DNA of 64,000 bases. Source: Actinomycetota bacterium. Its GTDB lineage: Bacteria > Actinomycetota > CADDZG01 > JAHWKV01 > JAOPZY01. Location: NCBI GenBank assembly GCA_035765775.1, contig DASTWV010000055.1, positions 1 to 64,000 on the forward strand, written 5' to 3'. Under the pieces are notes generated by a model. That model searched no databases. It saw only the letters and a list, made by a program, of their open reading frames with translations, and was not told the DNA's origin. The translations under genes and the position numbers were made by a program. This document shows positions 33,707 to 43,783 of the stretch, piece after piece (position 1 is the first letter of the stretch; each line of letters opens with the position of its first letter).

Positions 33707-35638
33707 ATGGCAGAGCACCATCCCGCCAGCAGGCATCATTCCCGGTCGCGACCCGGTCCGGGGGCGACCCTGTTGGTGATCATCGCCACTGTCGCCCTCA
33801 TCGCAGCTGCTTGCGGCAAGAGTACGAACAAGTCCTCGTCCTCGGGGGCAACCCCCACTGCTGGGTCCAGCATCGCCCCCCCGGTGGGCAGCAAGATCCA
33901 GGGCGGCACCGTGACCTGGGCGGAGGCCCCGAAAGTCAGTCCGAACTACATCTTCCCGGTAGACAACGGGCAGGTCTTCAGCGTGGCCAACCTCGACTAC
34001 TTCCAGTACCTCCTCTACCGGCCCCTGTACTGGTTCGGCAACAACTACAAGGCGTCCATCGACCCGGACTACAGCATCGCCAACCCGCCGGTGTGGTCCA
34101 ACAACAACACGACGGCGACCATCACCCTGAAGCCCTGGAAGTGGTCCAACGGCGAGACGGTCACCAGCCGTGACGTGCTCTTCTTCCTCAACATCCTGAA
34201 GGCAAAGCCGAGCAACTATGCCGCCTACGTCCCGGGCTATTTCCCGGACAACGTGAAGTCGTACTCGGCGCCGGACCCCTCGACCGTGGTGCTCAACCTC
34301 ACGCAGGCCTACAGCCCGGACTGGTTCCTCTACAACGAGCTGAGCCAGCTCACCCCGCTGCCGCTGGCCTGGGACGTGACCGCCGACGGCCAGCCGGCGC
34401 CCACCGCTGACAACGGCCACCTGCCCGACTCCACGCCGGCCGGGGCGCTGGCCGTGTACACCTACCTGGACAGCCAGGCCAAGAACACGGCCGGCTACGG
34501 CGCCAGCCCGATCTGGAGCGTCGTGGACGGGCCCTGGAAGCTGACCAACTACACGAACACTGGCGAGCTCGACTTCGTCCCGAATCCGTCCTACTCCGGG
34601 TCCCCCAAGCCGACGATCGCCGAGTTCAAGGAAGTGCCGTTCACCAGTGAGGAGGCGGAGACCAACCAGGCTCTGACCGGCGCCTCCAACCTCACGATCG
34701 GCTACATCCCGCAGGCGTCGGTGCCGCAGGAGGGCTCGATCGTTGCCAAGGGCTATGACGCCTACACGCTGTTCGGCTTCTCCACGAACTACTTCCTGCC
34801 CAACCTGCACAACCCCACGATGGGGCCGGTGTTCTCCCAGCTCTACTTCCGCCAGGCCTTCCAGGAGCTGATCGACCAGCAGGGCTGGATCAAAGCCTTC
34901 ACCCATGGAAGCAGCATCCCGCAGTACGGCGTCATCCCCACCAACCCGCCAAACACCTTCATCGACGCCAAGGCCAAGTCCTTCCCCTGGAACTTCAGCA
35001 TCTCGGGAGCCACCAAGCTGCTGACCGACAACGGCTGGAAGGTGGTTCCCGGCGGGCAGACCACCTGTACCAGCCCCGGCACCGGCTCGGGCCAGTGCGG
35101 GGCGGGCATCACCCAGGGCGAGGCGATCACCTTCACCCTGGACTACCAGTCCGGCCCGGTGGCCCTGGACCAGGAGATGAAGGACCTCAAGTCCGAGGCC
35201 GCCAAGGTGGGCATCACCATCAACCTGACCCAGCACCCCTTCAACCAGGTGATCGGTGCCGCGGTGCCCTGCCAGCCCACCGATGCCAAGTGCGCCTGGC
35301 AGGTGGAGAACTGGGGTGGCGGCTGGATCTACTCGCCCGACTACTACCCCAGTGGCGAGGAGATCTGGGCCACCGGGGCGGTCGCCAACTACGGCAGCTA
35401 CAGCAACCCCAAGGCCGACGCGCTCATCGCCGCCACCACCACCGAGACGGTGAACCCGCAGGGCGCCCTCGACGCCTACCAGGACTACATGCAGCAGCAG
35501 CTGCCGGTTTGGTTCCAGCCCAACGCGGCCGGGAACCCGGTGCCCGGCGGGCTGACCATCGTGTCCACCCACCTCGGGGGCTTCACCGCCAACGCGTTCG
35601 AGGCGATCACCCCGGAGACCTACTACCTGACCCAGTAG
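33707..35638 (+). CDS. ABC transporter substrate-binding lipoprotein, family 5 (peptide type)
   Basis: A 643-residue lipoprotein: basic N-terminus, hydrophobic segment and lipobox ending at Cys36 (LIAAACGKS), then a Ser/Thr-rich tether. The mature part has the SBP_bac_5 pattern, with KPWKWSNGETVTSRDVLFFLN and YFRQAFQELIDQQGWIKAF. It captures peptides or similar solutes outside the membrane for the permeases encoded next. ATG 33707 follows GGGAGG; the frame opens earlier at 33602, but those residues are not signal-like. First gene of a four-gene transporter operon. Confidence 0.92.
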   Translation: MAEHHPASRHHSRSRPGPGATLLVIIATVALIAAACGKSTNKSSSSGATPTAGSSIAPPVGSKIQGGTVTWAEAPKVSPNYIFPVDNGQVFSVANLDYFQYLLYRPLYWFGNNYKASIDPDYSIANPPVWSNNNTTATITLKPWKWSNGETVTSRDVLFFLNILKAKPSNYAAYVPGYFPDNVKSYSAPDPSTVVLNLTQAYSPDWFLYNELSQLTPLPLAWDVTADGQPAPTADNGHLPDSTPAGALAVYTYLDSQAKNTAGYGASPIWSVVDGPWKLTNYTNTGELDFVPNPSYSGSPKPTIAEFKEVPFTSEEAETNQALTGASNLTIGYIPQASVPQEGSIVAKGYDAYTLFGFSTNYFLPNLHNPTMGPVFSQLYFRQAFQELIDQQGWIKAFTHGSSIPQYGVIPTNPPNTFIDAKAKSFPWNFSISGATKLLTDNGWKVVPGGQTTCTSPGTGSGQCGAGITQGEAITFTLDYQSGPVALDQEMKDLKSEAAKVGITINLTQHPFNQVIGAAVPCQPTDAKCAWQVENWGGGWIYSPDYYPSGEEIWATGAVANYGSYSNPKADALIAATTTETVNPQGALDAYQDYMQQQLPVWFQPNAAGNPVPGGLTIVSTHLGGFTANAFEAITPETYYLTQ

Positions 35639-35710
35639 CTGATCGACGAGGAGGACGACCGTTCGTTTCCATTAGCTAATTCATAGCCAGTTGGGGGCCC
35701 AGACAGCACC

Positions 35711-36658
35711 ATGATCGGCTTCATCGTCCGAAGGATCGGGCAGGCGATCATCGTGCTGCTGGGCCTCACGCTGCTCGTATTCGTCATGGAGCACCTGTTG
35801 CCCGGCAACATCGCCCGAGCGATCATCGGGCCCCGGGCGACCGGGCCCGAGATCGCCGCCTTCAACCGTGCCAACGACCTGGACCGGTCGGTGCTCTACC
35901 AGTACGCCCATTACCTGAACCAGCTCATCCACGGCAACCTGGGGTTCTCCTACACCCTCAACCGCAGCGTGTGGAACGTGCTCAAGGCCGAGGTCCCCCG
36001 GGATCTGCTCCTGGTGGGAACGTCGATCGCGCTGGCGGTGCTCATCGCCGTCCCGGTGGGCGTGTCCCAGGCGGTCAAGCGCAACGGCCTGGTGGACTAC
36101 GCCGCCACCAGCGTCTCGTTCCTGCTCTACTCGATGCCGTCGTTCGCCCTCGGCCTGATCCTGATCCAGGTCTTCGCCATCCAGTTCGCCATCCTGCCGC
36201 CCGAGGCCCCGCAGTCGGCGGGGGTACTGGGGCTCCTGGCGCACCCTTCCGGCTTCGTGCTGCCGGTGGCCACCCTGACGCTGTCGGTGTACGCCCTGTT
36301 CAGCCGCTACATGCGCTCCTCGGCGATCGACGCCCTGGCGCAGGACTACATCCGCACCGCCCGGGCGAAAGGCCTCCCTGAGCACCTGGTGCTCTGGCGC
36401 CACCTGGTGCGCAACTCGCTGGTGCCCATCGCCACCCTGGTCGGTCTGTCGCTGCCGGCGGTGTTCACCTTCGGGCTCGTGGTGGAACAGCTCTTCAACT
36501 TCCCCGGCGTCGGCCTGCAGTACTTCACGTCAGCCACCCAGACCGACTACCCGACGATGCTGGGCATCACCTTGCTGGTGGGCGTGGCCACCGTGGCGGG
36601 CAGCCTGCTGGCCGACCTGGCGTACGCCGCCCTCGACCCCCGGGTCCGGTTCTCCTGA
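35711..36658 (+). CDS. peptide-type ABC transporter permease (DppB-like)
   Basis: A 315-residue inner-membrane protein of the DppB/OppB type: MIGFIVRRIGQAIIVLLGLTLLVF as first helix, an external region, and the ATPase-coupling EAA-like loop ARAKGLPEHLVLWRHLVRNSL near 218-238. It forms half of the transmembrane pore. The stop overlaps the next permease start (TGATG). Confidence 0.93.
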   Translation: MIGFIVRRIGQAIIVLLGLTLLVFVMEHLLPGNIARAIIGPRATGPEIAAFNRANDLDRSVLYQYAHYLNQLIHGNLGFSYTLNRSVWNVLKAEVPRDLLLVGTSIALAVLIAVPVGVSQAVKRNGLVDYAATSVSFLLYSMPSFALGLILIQVFAIQFAILPPEAPQSAGVLGLLAHPSGFVLPVATLTLSVYALFSRYMRSSAIDALAQDYIRTARAKGLPEHLVLWRHLVRNSLVPIATLVGLSLPAVFTFGLVVEQLFNFPGVGLQYFTSATQTDYPTMLGITLLVGVATVAGSLLADLAYAALDPRVRFS

Positions 36659-37566
36659 TGCAGGTCGCCCCGCCCACCGACCCGGCCGTCCTCCCCGAGG
36701 GCGGCGAGGTCATCTCCCAGGGCAGTGTCGGCAAGCAGATCTACCGGACCTTCCTGGAGAACAAGCTGGCGATCCTGGGCCTGGGGTTCGTCATCGTCAT
36801 CACGCTGTTCAGCTTTGTGGGCCCGCTCGTCTACCACACCGACCAGATCAGCACCAACCTCCTGAACACCAACCTGGCCCCGGGCCCCGGGGGCCCCCTG
36901 GGGTCGGACCAGAACGGCTACGACATCCTCGGCCGGCTGATGGCCGGGGGCCAGGTGTCGCTGGAGATCTCCTTCGCCGTGGCGCTCGTGGCCACCACCG
37001 TGGGATCGCTCTACGGGGCGATCGCCGGCTTCTTCGGCGGGTGGCTCGACACCATCATGATGCGTGTCGTCGACATCGGCCTCTCCGTGCCGCTCATCTT
37101 CCTGTTCATCCTGATGTCCACCATCTTCCGCCCCAGCAAGCTGCTGCTCATCGGCCTGCTGGCGGGCCTGGCGTGGCTGGGCCCGGCCCGCCTCATCCGG
37201 GGCGAGACGCTCAGCCTGCGCACCCGGGAGTACGTCCAGGCAGTGCGGGCGATGGGCGGCGGGCCCCGGCGCATCGTGGTGCGCCACATCATCCCCAACG
37301 CCATCGGCACCATCGTGGTGAACGCCACCTTCCAGGTGGCCGACGCCATCTTGATCCTGGCCCTGCTGGAGTACCTGGGCTTCAGCCTGCCGGCACCCAC
37401 CGCCACCTGGGGCGGCATGCTCTCCGGCGGCACCACCTTCCTGCAGGACGGGTACTGGTGGCAGGTCTACCCCGTGCTGATCCTGATCATCCTGGCCGTG
37501 GTGTCCTTCAACTTCATTGGTGACGCCCTGCGGGACTCCCTGGACGTCCGGCTGCACAAGCGGTGA
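36658..37566 (+). CDS. peptide-type ABC transporter permease (DppC-like)
   Basis: A 302-residue DppC/OppC-type permease. After a cytoplasmic N-terminus and first helix (LAILGLGFVIVITLFSFVGP) comes the family motif PLGSDQNGYDILGRLMAGGQVSL, then five helices with the coupling loop YVQAVRAMGGGPRRIVVRHIIPNA near 190-213. It pairs with the DppB-like subunit. The stop overlaps the ATPase start by 4 bases (GTGA). Confidence 0.93.
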   Translation: MQVAPPTDPAVLPEGGEVISQGSVGKQIYRTFLENKLAILGLGFVIVITLFSFVGPLVYHTDQISTNLLNTNLAPGPGGPLGSDQNGYDILGRLMAGGQVSLEISFAVALVATTVGSLYGAIAGFFGGWLDTIMMRVVDIGLSVPLIFLFILMSTIFRPSKLLLIGLLAGLAWLGPARLIRGETLSLRTREYVQAVRAMGGGPRRIVVRHIIPNAIGTIVVNATFQVADAILILALLEYLGFSLPAPTATWGGMLSGGTTFLQDGYWWQVYPVLILIILAVVSFNFIGDALRDSLDVRLHKR

Positions 37567-39692
37567 GCGCGCTGCTGGAGGTTTCCGACCTCCGCACGGT
37601 CATCGACGTGCGGGCGGGTCAAGTCCACGCCGTGGACGGGGTCACGTTCTCGGTGGACGCGGGCGAAACCGTCGGGTTGGTGGGCGAGTCCGGGTGCGGC
37701 AAGACGATGACCGGCCTATCGATCCTCCGCCTGCTCCCGCCCGGCGGCCGCATCGCCGGTGGCGAGATCCGCTTCAATGGCAAGGAGATCAGCCGCTCGA
37801 GCGATGAGGCGATGCAGCGGGTGCGGGGCGGGGACATCGGCATGGTGTTCCAGGACCCGATGACCTCGCTCAACCCCACGCTGACCATCGGCTACCAGAT
37901 CGCCGAGTCCGTGCGCCTGCACCGGGGCAAGAGCAAGGAGGAGGGCCTGCGGCGGGCAGCCGAGCTGCTCAAGCTGGTGGGGATGCCCCGGCCCGAGGAG
38001 CGCCTGGGCGACTACCCCCACCAACTCTCCGGCGGGCTCCGCCAGCGGGTGATGATCGCCATGGCACTGGCCTGCGACCCGAAGCTGCTCATCGCCGACG
38101 AGCCCACCACCGCCCTGGATGTGACCATCCAGGCACAGATCCTCGGACTGCTGGACGACCTGAAGGAGCGCCTCGGCCTGGCGATGCTGCTGATCACCCA
38201 CGACCTCGGCGTCATCGCCGGGCGGGCCGACCGGGTGATCGTCATGTACGCCGGGCGCATCGTGGAGAGCTGCGGCACCGCCGAGCTCTTCGCGCATACC
38301 CGCCACCCCTACGCCGAAGCGCTCCTGGCCTCGATCCCCAAACTCGACCTGGGGGCCGGCCAGCGGCTGAAGTCGATCCCGGGTCTGCCGCCCGACCTGG
38401 TGGAACCGCCCCGAGCCTGCCGGTTCGCCCCCCGCTGCCCGTATGCCGCCGAGCGCTGCCGGGCCGAGGACCCGCCCCTGGAAGCGCCCCGGGATCCGGT
38501 GGTCCCCGACGAGGCGTGGGCGGCGCCCGACCCGGCCGCCGAGGCACCGCCCGACGGGGACGTCCCGGTGCCAGCCCCGACCGCGGCTCCAGGACACGAT
38601 GGCCACCGGCCGGTGCCCCACAGCTTCGCGTGCTTCTTCCCCCGGCCGGACAAGGGCCCGGCGGTGGCGGTCTCGGGGGAGCGCAATGGCGACGCCGCGG
38701 CGGTCGCCCAGGCCGACGACCTGATCCTCGAGCTGCGCGCCGTGTCGAAGGAGTTCCCGGTGCGGTCGGGGATGATCCTGCAACGCACCGTCGGCAGCCT
38801 GTACGCGGTCACCGAGGTCTCCCTCGGGGTACGGCGGGGGGAGACGTTCGGGCTGGTGGGCGAGTCGGGCTGCGGCAAGACCACCCTGGGCAAGATGATC
38901 GTCGACCTCGAGACCCCCACCGCGGGCAGCGTGTGGTTCAACGGCACCGATCTGGCGACGCTCTCCGCCGGCGAGCTACGCCGCACCCGGCGGGACCTGC
39001 AGATGATGTTCCAGGACCCCTACGCCTCGCTGGACCCCCGGATGCGGGTGGAGACCATCGTCGGCGAGCCGCTGGTGGTCCAGCACGAGGGGGACCGGGC
39101 CGCCCGGCACAAGCGGGTGGCCGAGCTCCTGGCCGACGTCGGGCTGGACCCCCGGGCGGCCGAGCGCCACCCGCACGAGTTCTCCGGTGGGCAGCGCCAG
39201 CGGATCGGCCTGGCCCGGGCACTGGCGCTGAACCCGAAGCTCATCGTGGCGGACGAGCCGGTCTCGGCCCTCGACGTCTCGATCCGCTCGCAGATCCTGA
39301 ACCTCATGCAGGCGCTGCAAGACACCTACGGCCTGACCTACATCGTGATCAGCCACGACCTGTCGGTGGTCCGTTTCCTCGCCGACCGCATCGGGGTGAT
39401 GTACCTCGGGCGCCTGGTCGAGGTGGGCACCGGCGACGACATCTACCTCCGCCCGGCCCACCCGTATACCGCCGCCCTGCTGGAGGCGATCCCGGTGCCC
39501 GACCCGGGCCTGGAGCGGTCGAAGACCGGCGAGACGATCAAGGGCGAGCTGCCGTCCCCGGTGCACCCGCCGTCCGGGTGCCGGTTCCGCACCCGGTGCC
39601 CCATCGTCCAGCCGATCTGCGCCGAGGAGGTGCCGCCCCTGGCGAGCCGGGGCGGGGAGCACCTGGCGGCGTGCCACTTCCCGCTGGCGTAG
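37563..39692 (+). CDS. fused DppD-DppF-type ABC transporter ATPase
   Basis: A 709-residue protein with two complete oligopeptide-transporter ATPase domains. The first (about 5-320) has Walker A GESGCGKT near 43-50, signature LSGGLRQR and Walker B LLIADEP; the second (about 385-709) has GESGCGKT near 435, signature FSGGQRQR and LIVADEP. Each ends in the C-terminal Cys-rich oligopeptide motif (CRFAPRCP...C and CRFRTRCP...C). The linker is Pro/Ala-rich. These two units are usually separate proteins; here one chain supplies both sites. GTG start. Confidence 0.94.
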   Translation: MSALLEVSDLRTVIDVRAGQVHAVDGVTFSVDAGETVGLVGESGCGKTMTGLSILRLLPPGGRIAGGEIRFNGKEISRSSDEAMQRVRGGDIGMVFQDPMTSLNPTLTIGYQIAESVRLHRGKSKEEGLRRAAELLKLVGMPRPEERLGDYPHQLSGGLRQRVMIAMALACDPKLLIADEPTTALDVTIQAQILGLLDDLKERLGLAMLLITHDLGVIAGRADRVIVMYAGRIVESCGTAELFAHTRHPYAEALLASIPKLDLGAGQRLKSIPGLPPDLVEPPRACRFAPRCPYAAERCRAEDPPLEAPRDPVVPDEAWAAPDPAAEAPPDGDVPVPAPTAAPGHDGHRPVPHSFACFFPRPDKGPAVAVSGERNGDAAAVAQADDLILELRAVSKEFPVRSGMILQRTVGSLYAVTEVSLGVRRGETFGLVGESGCGKTTLGKMIVDLETPTAGSVWFNGTDLATLSAGELRRTRRDLQMMFQDPYASLDPRMRVETIVGEPLVVQHEGDRAARHKRVAELLADVGLDPRAAERHPHEFSGGQRQRIGLARALALNPKLIVADEPVSALDVSIRSQILNLMQALQDTYGLTYIVISHDLSVVRFLADRIGVMYLGRLVEVGTGDDIYLRPAHPYTAALLEAIPVPDPGLERSKTGETIKGELPSPVHPPSGCRFRTRCPIVQPICAEEVPPLASRGGEHLAACHFPLA

Positions 39693-39766
39693 GGGCCGGG
39701 GGAAGGCCGTAGGTCGAGGGCGGGGGCGGGGGCCGCTGAGGGCGGTCTATGCCGCCGGCAGCATTC

Positions 39767-39809
39767 GGGGGACATTTGTCCCACTGGCCGGGACAAATGT
39801 CCCCCACCT
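39767..39809. repeat. palindromic repeat, copy 2 (perfect 16-bp arms)
   Basis: GGGGGACATTTGTCCC, a 7-base loop, then its exact complement ending TGTCCCCC, followed by ACCT as in copy 1 at 14756-14798. It lies between the convergent ends of the transporter and coxSLM operons. It could be a terminator, a repeat element or a protein-binding site. Confidence 0.75.
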
Positions 39810-39850
39810 CAGCCGAGGGTGCCGCATGCGTGGGCCGCAGGCCGCCGGCG

Positions 39851-39892
39851 TTGAGGTCACTTCACACGCGAAATGCGGGCAAAGTGACCTCA
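39851..39892. terminator. inverted repeat before the convergent coxM end
   Basis: TGAGGTCACTT (39852-39862) pairs with AAGTGACCTCA (39882-39892); the 19-base interior can form a weak CGC/GCG inner pairing. A putative terminator for coxSLM or for both convergent operons. Confidence 0.5.
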
Positions 39893-39911
39893 CCGTGCCG
39901 GCGGCTGCTCG

Positions 39912-40763
39912 TTACGAGCCGAATGCTCCTTGCAGGGCGCGGCCGGTCAGCACCTGGGCCAGGTGCCGGCGGTAGTCCGGGCCGGCGTTGGTGTCGGCCG
40001 GCGGGTTGGTGCCTTCTGCCGCCCGGGCGGCGGCCGCCGCGATCGCGTCCCGGCCCGCGCCGGTGATTGCCTCCTCGGTGCCGGTGGCCCGCACCGGTGC
40101 GGTGCCCATGTTGCCGAGCGCCACCCGGGCGCTCTCCGCCGCGCCGTTGGAGCGGTGCACGACGGCGGCGGCCGAGACGATGGCCCAGTCCTGCGCCCGG
40201 CGGTTGAACTTGATGTACGACCAGCCCGTCGAGGCGTCCAGCCGGGGCACGCGGACCTCGGTCAGGATCTCGTCGGGGCTGAGTGCGGTGGTGAAGATGC
40301 CGGCGAAGAAGTCCCCGGCACCGATGGTACGGGTGCCGCCCGGCCCCTGGGCCACCAGGGTGGCATCCAGGGCGACGAGAGCGGCGGGCAGGTCAGAGGC
40401 GGGGTCGCCGTGGGCGACGGAGCCGCCGATCGTGCCCTTATGGCGCACCTGCGGGTCGCCGATCAGCCCGGCGACGTAGGCCAGCATCGGGTTGGCCTCC
40501 GCCAGCAGCTCGTCGCGGTGGACGTCGCCGTGCCGGGTGCAGGCCCCGACCGCGATGTGGTCGCCGCCGTCGCGGATGTAAGAGAGGCTGCCCACCCGGG
40601 CGATATCGATGAGCAGGGTCGGCCGGGCGAAGCGCAGCTTCATGAGCGGGATCAGCGAGTGGCCGCCGGCGAGGAGCTTGGCCCCCTCACCCCCGGCGGC
40701 GAGGAGCTCGATGGCGTTCTCCACCGAGCTGGCGACCTCGTACTCGAACGGTGCGGGGATCAC
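39912..40763 (-). CDS. coxM: CO dehydrogenase/xanthine dehydrogenase-family FAD subunit
   Basis: A 283-residue medium subunit with the FAD-binding motifs AGGHSLIPLMKLR (about 32-44) and TIGGSVAHGDPASDLP (about 111-126). It passes electrons from the iron-sulfur subunit to the acceptor. The start is GTG 40763, preceded by GGAGGTGG and overlapping the coxL stop by 4 bases; a much longer frame on this strand is not coding upstream. Last gene of coxSLM. Confidence 0.92.
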   Translation of the reverse strand: MIPAPFEYEVASSVENAIELLAAGGEGAKLLAGGHSLIPLMKLRFARPTLLIDIARVGSLSYIRDGGDHIAVGACTRHGDVHRDELLAEANPMLAYVAGLIGDPQVRHKGTIGGSVAHGDPASDLPAALVALDATLVAQGPGGTRTIGAGDFFAGIFTTALSPDEILTEVRVPRLDASTGWSYIKFNRRAQDWAIVSAAAVVHRSNGAAESARVALGNMGTAPVRATGTEEAITGAGRDAIAAAAARAAEGTNPPADTNAGPDYRRHLAQVLTGRALQGAFGS

Positions 40764-43138
40764 GCGCCACCTCCGTTTCGCGCAGCCTGGATTGCCCGCC
40801 ACACCCGCTCGGGGGTGCAGGGCTTGTCGACGTGGGTGACCCCGAGCGGTTCCAGGGCGTTGATCACGGCGTTCACCACGGCGGGCGGCGAGGCGATGGT
40901 GCCCGCCTCCCCGATGCCCTTCACCCCCATGGGGTTGGTGGTGGACGGCGTGACGAAGCGGTCCAGGGTGACCGTGGGGATCTCGCACGCCGAGGGGACG
41001 GCGTAGTTCATCATCGAGTTGGTCAGCAGGATGCCGTTCTCGTCGTAGACCGCCTCTTCGTAGAGCGCCTCGGCGACGCCCTGGGCGATGCCCCCGTGGA
41101 GCTGGCCGTCCACGATCATCGGGTTGACCACGTTGCCGCAGTCGTCCACCGCCACGTAGCGCACGATCTCCGCCTTGCCCGTCTCGGTGTCCACCTCCAC
41201 CACGCACACGTGGGTCCCGGAGGGGAAGGTGAGGTTGGGCGGGTCGTAGGTGGCGGTGGCCTCCAGGCTGGGCTCCTCCCCCTTGGGGAGGTTGTGGGCG
41301 TTCCAGGCCGAGAAGGCCAGGCCCCCGATGTTCCGGTTGCGCTCGGGCGCCCCTTTGATGCGGAAGGTGCCGTGCTCGTACTCGAGGTCCGCCTCGGCCA
41401 CCTCCAACTCGTGGGCGGCGATGCGGCGGGCCTTGTCCACCACCTTCTGGGTGGCCAGGTGCACGGCGATGCCCCCCACCGGCAGGCTGCGGCTGCCGTA
41501 GGTGTCCAGGCCGAGGGGGGCGGTGGCGGTGTCGCCGTAGAGAACATCGACGTCGTCCAGGCCGACACCCAGGCCGTCGGCCACGATCTGCGACCACGAG
41601 GTCACGTGGCCCTGGCCGTGCGGCGAGGTGCCGGTGGTGACCACGACCTTGCCGGTGGGCAGCACCCGGACGTTGGCGGCGTCCCACCCGCCCCCGGCGT
41701 AGCGCAGGGACCCGACCACCTGGGAGGGGGCCCAGCCGCACAGCTCGATGTAGGTGGAGAGGCCGATGCCCAGCTGCTTGACGTCGCCGGCGTCCCGGCG
41801 GCGTTGCTGCTCGGCCCGCAGCCCGTCATAGTCCGAGAGTTCGAGAGCCCGGTCCAGGGTGGCCTGGTAGTTGCCGGAGTCGAACATCAGACCCCCGATG
41901 GACTGGGTGGCGACGTCGAAGGGCTCCATGAGGTTCATGCGCCGGACCTCGGCGGGGTCCTTGCCCACCTTGCGGGCCAGGGCGTCCATCGCCCGCTCGA
42001 TCGCGTAGGAGGCCTCCGGACGCCCGGCGCCCCGGTAGGCGTCGGTGGGGGTCTGGTTGGTGAAGATGCCGGTGTACTCGAAGCGGAACGCCTCGGCGGT
42101 GTAGCAGCCGGTGTACAGCCACGCCCCCAGCATGGGGATGCCGGGCGTGAGGAGCTGGAAGTAGGCGCCCATGTCGGTCAGCAGGCTGACCCGGATGCCG
42201 AGGATCTTGCCCTCCTCGGTGGCACCGATCTCGATGTCCTGGATCTGGCCCCGCCCATGGGTGGTGGCGAGGTAGTTCTCCGAGCGGCCCTCGATCCATT
42301 TGACCGGGCGGCCCAGGCGGCGGGAGAGGGCGAGACAGAGCGCCTCCTCGGCGTAGATGTCGAGCTTGGAGCCGAAGCCGCCGCCCACGTCGGGGGCGAT
42401 GACCCGGAGCTTGCCCTCGGGGACGCCGACGCACAGGGCCAGGAGGAGCCGGAGGACGTGGGGGATCTGGGTGGCGGACCAGATGATGTACTCACCGGTG
42501 ATCGGGGTGCACTGGGCCAGGGCGCCCCGGGGCTCCATGGCGTTGGGGATCAGGCGGGGCTGGCGGTAGCGCTCCTTGACCACCACCGGAGCGCCGGCGA
42601 TCACTGCGGCGACGTCGCCGGTACCGGCGTGCACCCAGGTGAAGGAGTTGTTGGTGCCCAGGTTCTCATGCACCAGCGGGGCGCCCTCGGCGATGGCGGC
42701 CTCGAGATCGGTGACCGCGGGCAGGGCCTCGTAGTCCACGACGACCGCCTCGGCGGCGTCCTCGGCCTGCACCCGGGTCTCGGCCACCACGACGGCGACC
42801 GCGTCGCCCAGGTACCGGGCCTTGTCCTTGGTGACGGGAAAGTGCTCGGACATCTTGATGTCCTCGGTGACCGGCCAGACGCAGGGCAGGGGGCCGGTCC
42901 ACTCGCCGGCCAGGTCCTCGCCCGAGAAGGCGCCGACCACGCCGGGCATCCCCTTGGCGGCGGACAGGTCCACCGAGTTGATGCGGGCGTGGGCCAGGGG
43001 GCTGCGGACCACGGACATCCAGACCATGCCGGGCAGGGTCAGGTCGTCCAGGTAGCGGCCCTGGCCGGTGAGCAGCTTGGGGTCCTCCTTGCGCAGGACC
43101 CGCTCGCCGATGAACTTGGTGTACAGATCGGTGGCCAT
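40760..43138 (-). CDS. coxL: form II CO dehydrogenase-like molybdenum hydroxylase, large subunit
   Basis: A 792-residue molybdopterin subunit. The active-site loop reads AYRGAGR (in TPTDAYRGAGRPEASY), the form II motif; form I enzymes, which oxidise CO efficiently, have AYxCSFR. Also visible are GGGFGSKLDIYAEEAL, HGQGHVTSWSQI and the MGVKGIGEAG molybdenum-site Glu near the C-terminus. The physiological substrate of form II enzymes is uncertain, so purine, aldehyde or aromatic hydroxylation is as likely as CO oxidation. ATG overlaps the coxS stop (TAATG). The coxS-coxL-coxM order is the form II order. Confidence 0.93.
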   Translation of the reverse strand: MATDLYTKFIGERVLRKEDPKLLTGQGRYLDDLTLPGMVWMSVVRSPLAHARINSVDLSAAKGMPGVVGAFSGEDLAGEWTGPLPCVWPVTEDIKMSEHFPVTKDKARYLGDAVAVVVAETRVQAEDAAEAVVVDYEALPAVTDLEAAIAEGAPLVHENLGTNNSFTWVHAGTGDVAAVIAGAPVVVKERYRQPRLIPNAMEPRGALAQCTPITGEYIIWSATQIPHVLRLLLALCVGVPEGKLRVIAPDVGGGFGSKLDIYAEEALCLALSRRLGRPVKWIEGRSENYLATTHGRGQIQDIEIGATEEGKILGIRVSLLTDMGAYFQLLTPGIPMLGAWLYTGCYTAEAFRFEYTGIFTNQTPTDAYRGAGRPEASYAIERAMDALARKVGKDPAEVRRMNLMEPFDVATQSIGGLMFDSGNYQATLDRALELSDYDGLRAEQQRRRDAGDVKQLGIGLSTYIELCGWAPSQVVGSLRYAGGGWDAANVRVLPTGKVVVTTGTSPHGQGHVTSWSQIVADGLGVGLDDVDVLYGDTATAPLGLDTYGSRSLPVGGIAVHLATQKVVDKARRIAAHELEVAEADLEYEHGTFRIKGAPERNRNIGGLAFSAWNAHNLPKGEEPSLEATATYDPPNLTFPSGTHVCVVEVDTETGKAEIVRYVAVDDCGNVVNPMIVDGQLHGGIAQGVAEALYEEAVYDENGILLTNSMMNYAVPSACEIPTVTLDRFVTPSTTNPMGVKGIGEAGTIASPPAVVNAVINALEPLGVTHVDKPCTPERVWRAIQAARNGGGA

Positions 43139-43641
43139 TACGACGCACCTCCCACCGCGGCCGGGACGCCGACCAGCTGGGGAGCGGCCTCGGCAATCGC
43201 CTTCACGATGTTCTGGTAGCCGGTGCACCGGCACAGGTTGCCCTCGAGGGCGTGGCGGATGGACTCCTCGTCGGGCACCTCGTCCTTGGTGGCGAGGTAC
43301 CCGGCCGCCGCCATGACCATCCCGGCGGTGCAGTAGCCGCACTGCAGGCCATGGTTGGCGCGGAAGGCCTCCTGGAGCGGGTGGAGCTTGCCGTTGGTGG
43401 AGAGGCCCTCGATGGTGGTGAGCTGGGTGCCGTCGGCCTGGACCGCCAGCAGGGTGCAGGACTTCACCGACTCGCCGTCCATGAGGACGGTGCAGGACCC
43501 GCAGGATGAGGTGTCGCAGCCGATCTTCGTGCCGAGCAACCCGAGGGTGTCCCGGAGGAAGTAGACGAGCAGCGTCCGGGGCTCGACCTCCCGGGTATGG
43601 CTGACGCCGTTGACGCTGACCGTGATCTGTCTGCTGCCCAA
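43138..43641 (-). CDS. coxS: CO dehydrogenase-family 2Fe-2S subunit
   Basis: A 167-residue small subunit with two [2Fe-2S] sites: a plant-ferredoxin type ([16 protein letters not shown] followed by CTLLAV) and an alpha-helical type (CGYCTAGM and [10 protein letters not shown]). It carries electrons from molybdenum to FAD. First gene of the operon, with AAGGAGGAACC before its start. No maturation or chaperone gene (coxD/E/F/G-like) is in the window. Confidence 0.94.
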   Translation of the reverse strand: MGSRQITVSVNGVSHTREVEPRTLLVYFLRDTLGLLGTKIGCDTSSCGSCTVLMDGESVKSCTLLAVQADGTQLTTIEGLSTNGKLHPLQEAFRANHGLQCGYCTAGMVMAAAGYLATKDEVPDEESIRHALEGNLCRCTGYQNIVKAIAEAAPQLVGVPAAVGGAS

Positions 43642-43783
43642 GGTTGGTTCCTCCTTCGCATCTGCACGATGGACTCGGTAGGTGCGCGGGTGCGGGGACC
43701 ATCAGGGTGGCCCGCGTGAGCCTCCGCAGGTGGGCACGGCCAGGCAATCCCCCCAGCAGGTTGGGCGGCTTCTCGGCCTAGAT

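Noticed and set aside
33617-35572. Long minus-strand open frame (651 codons) antisense to the substrate-binding protein gene
   Set aside because: Shadow of GC-rich codon usage: the plus strand encodes a clear lipoprotein with a good Shine-Dalgarno, while the minus translation is Gly/Val/His-rich without any domain.
40751-43219. 822-codon plus-strand open frame antisense to coxL
   Set aside because: Low-complexity translation; coxL on the other strand has complete molybdopterin motifs and coupled starts.
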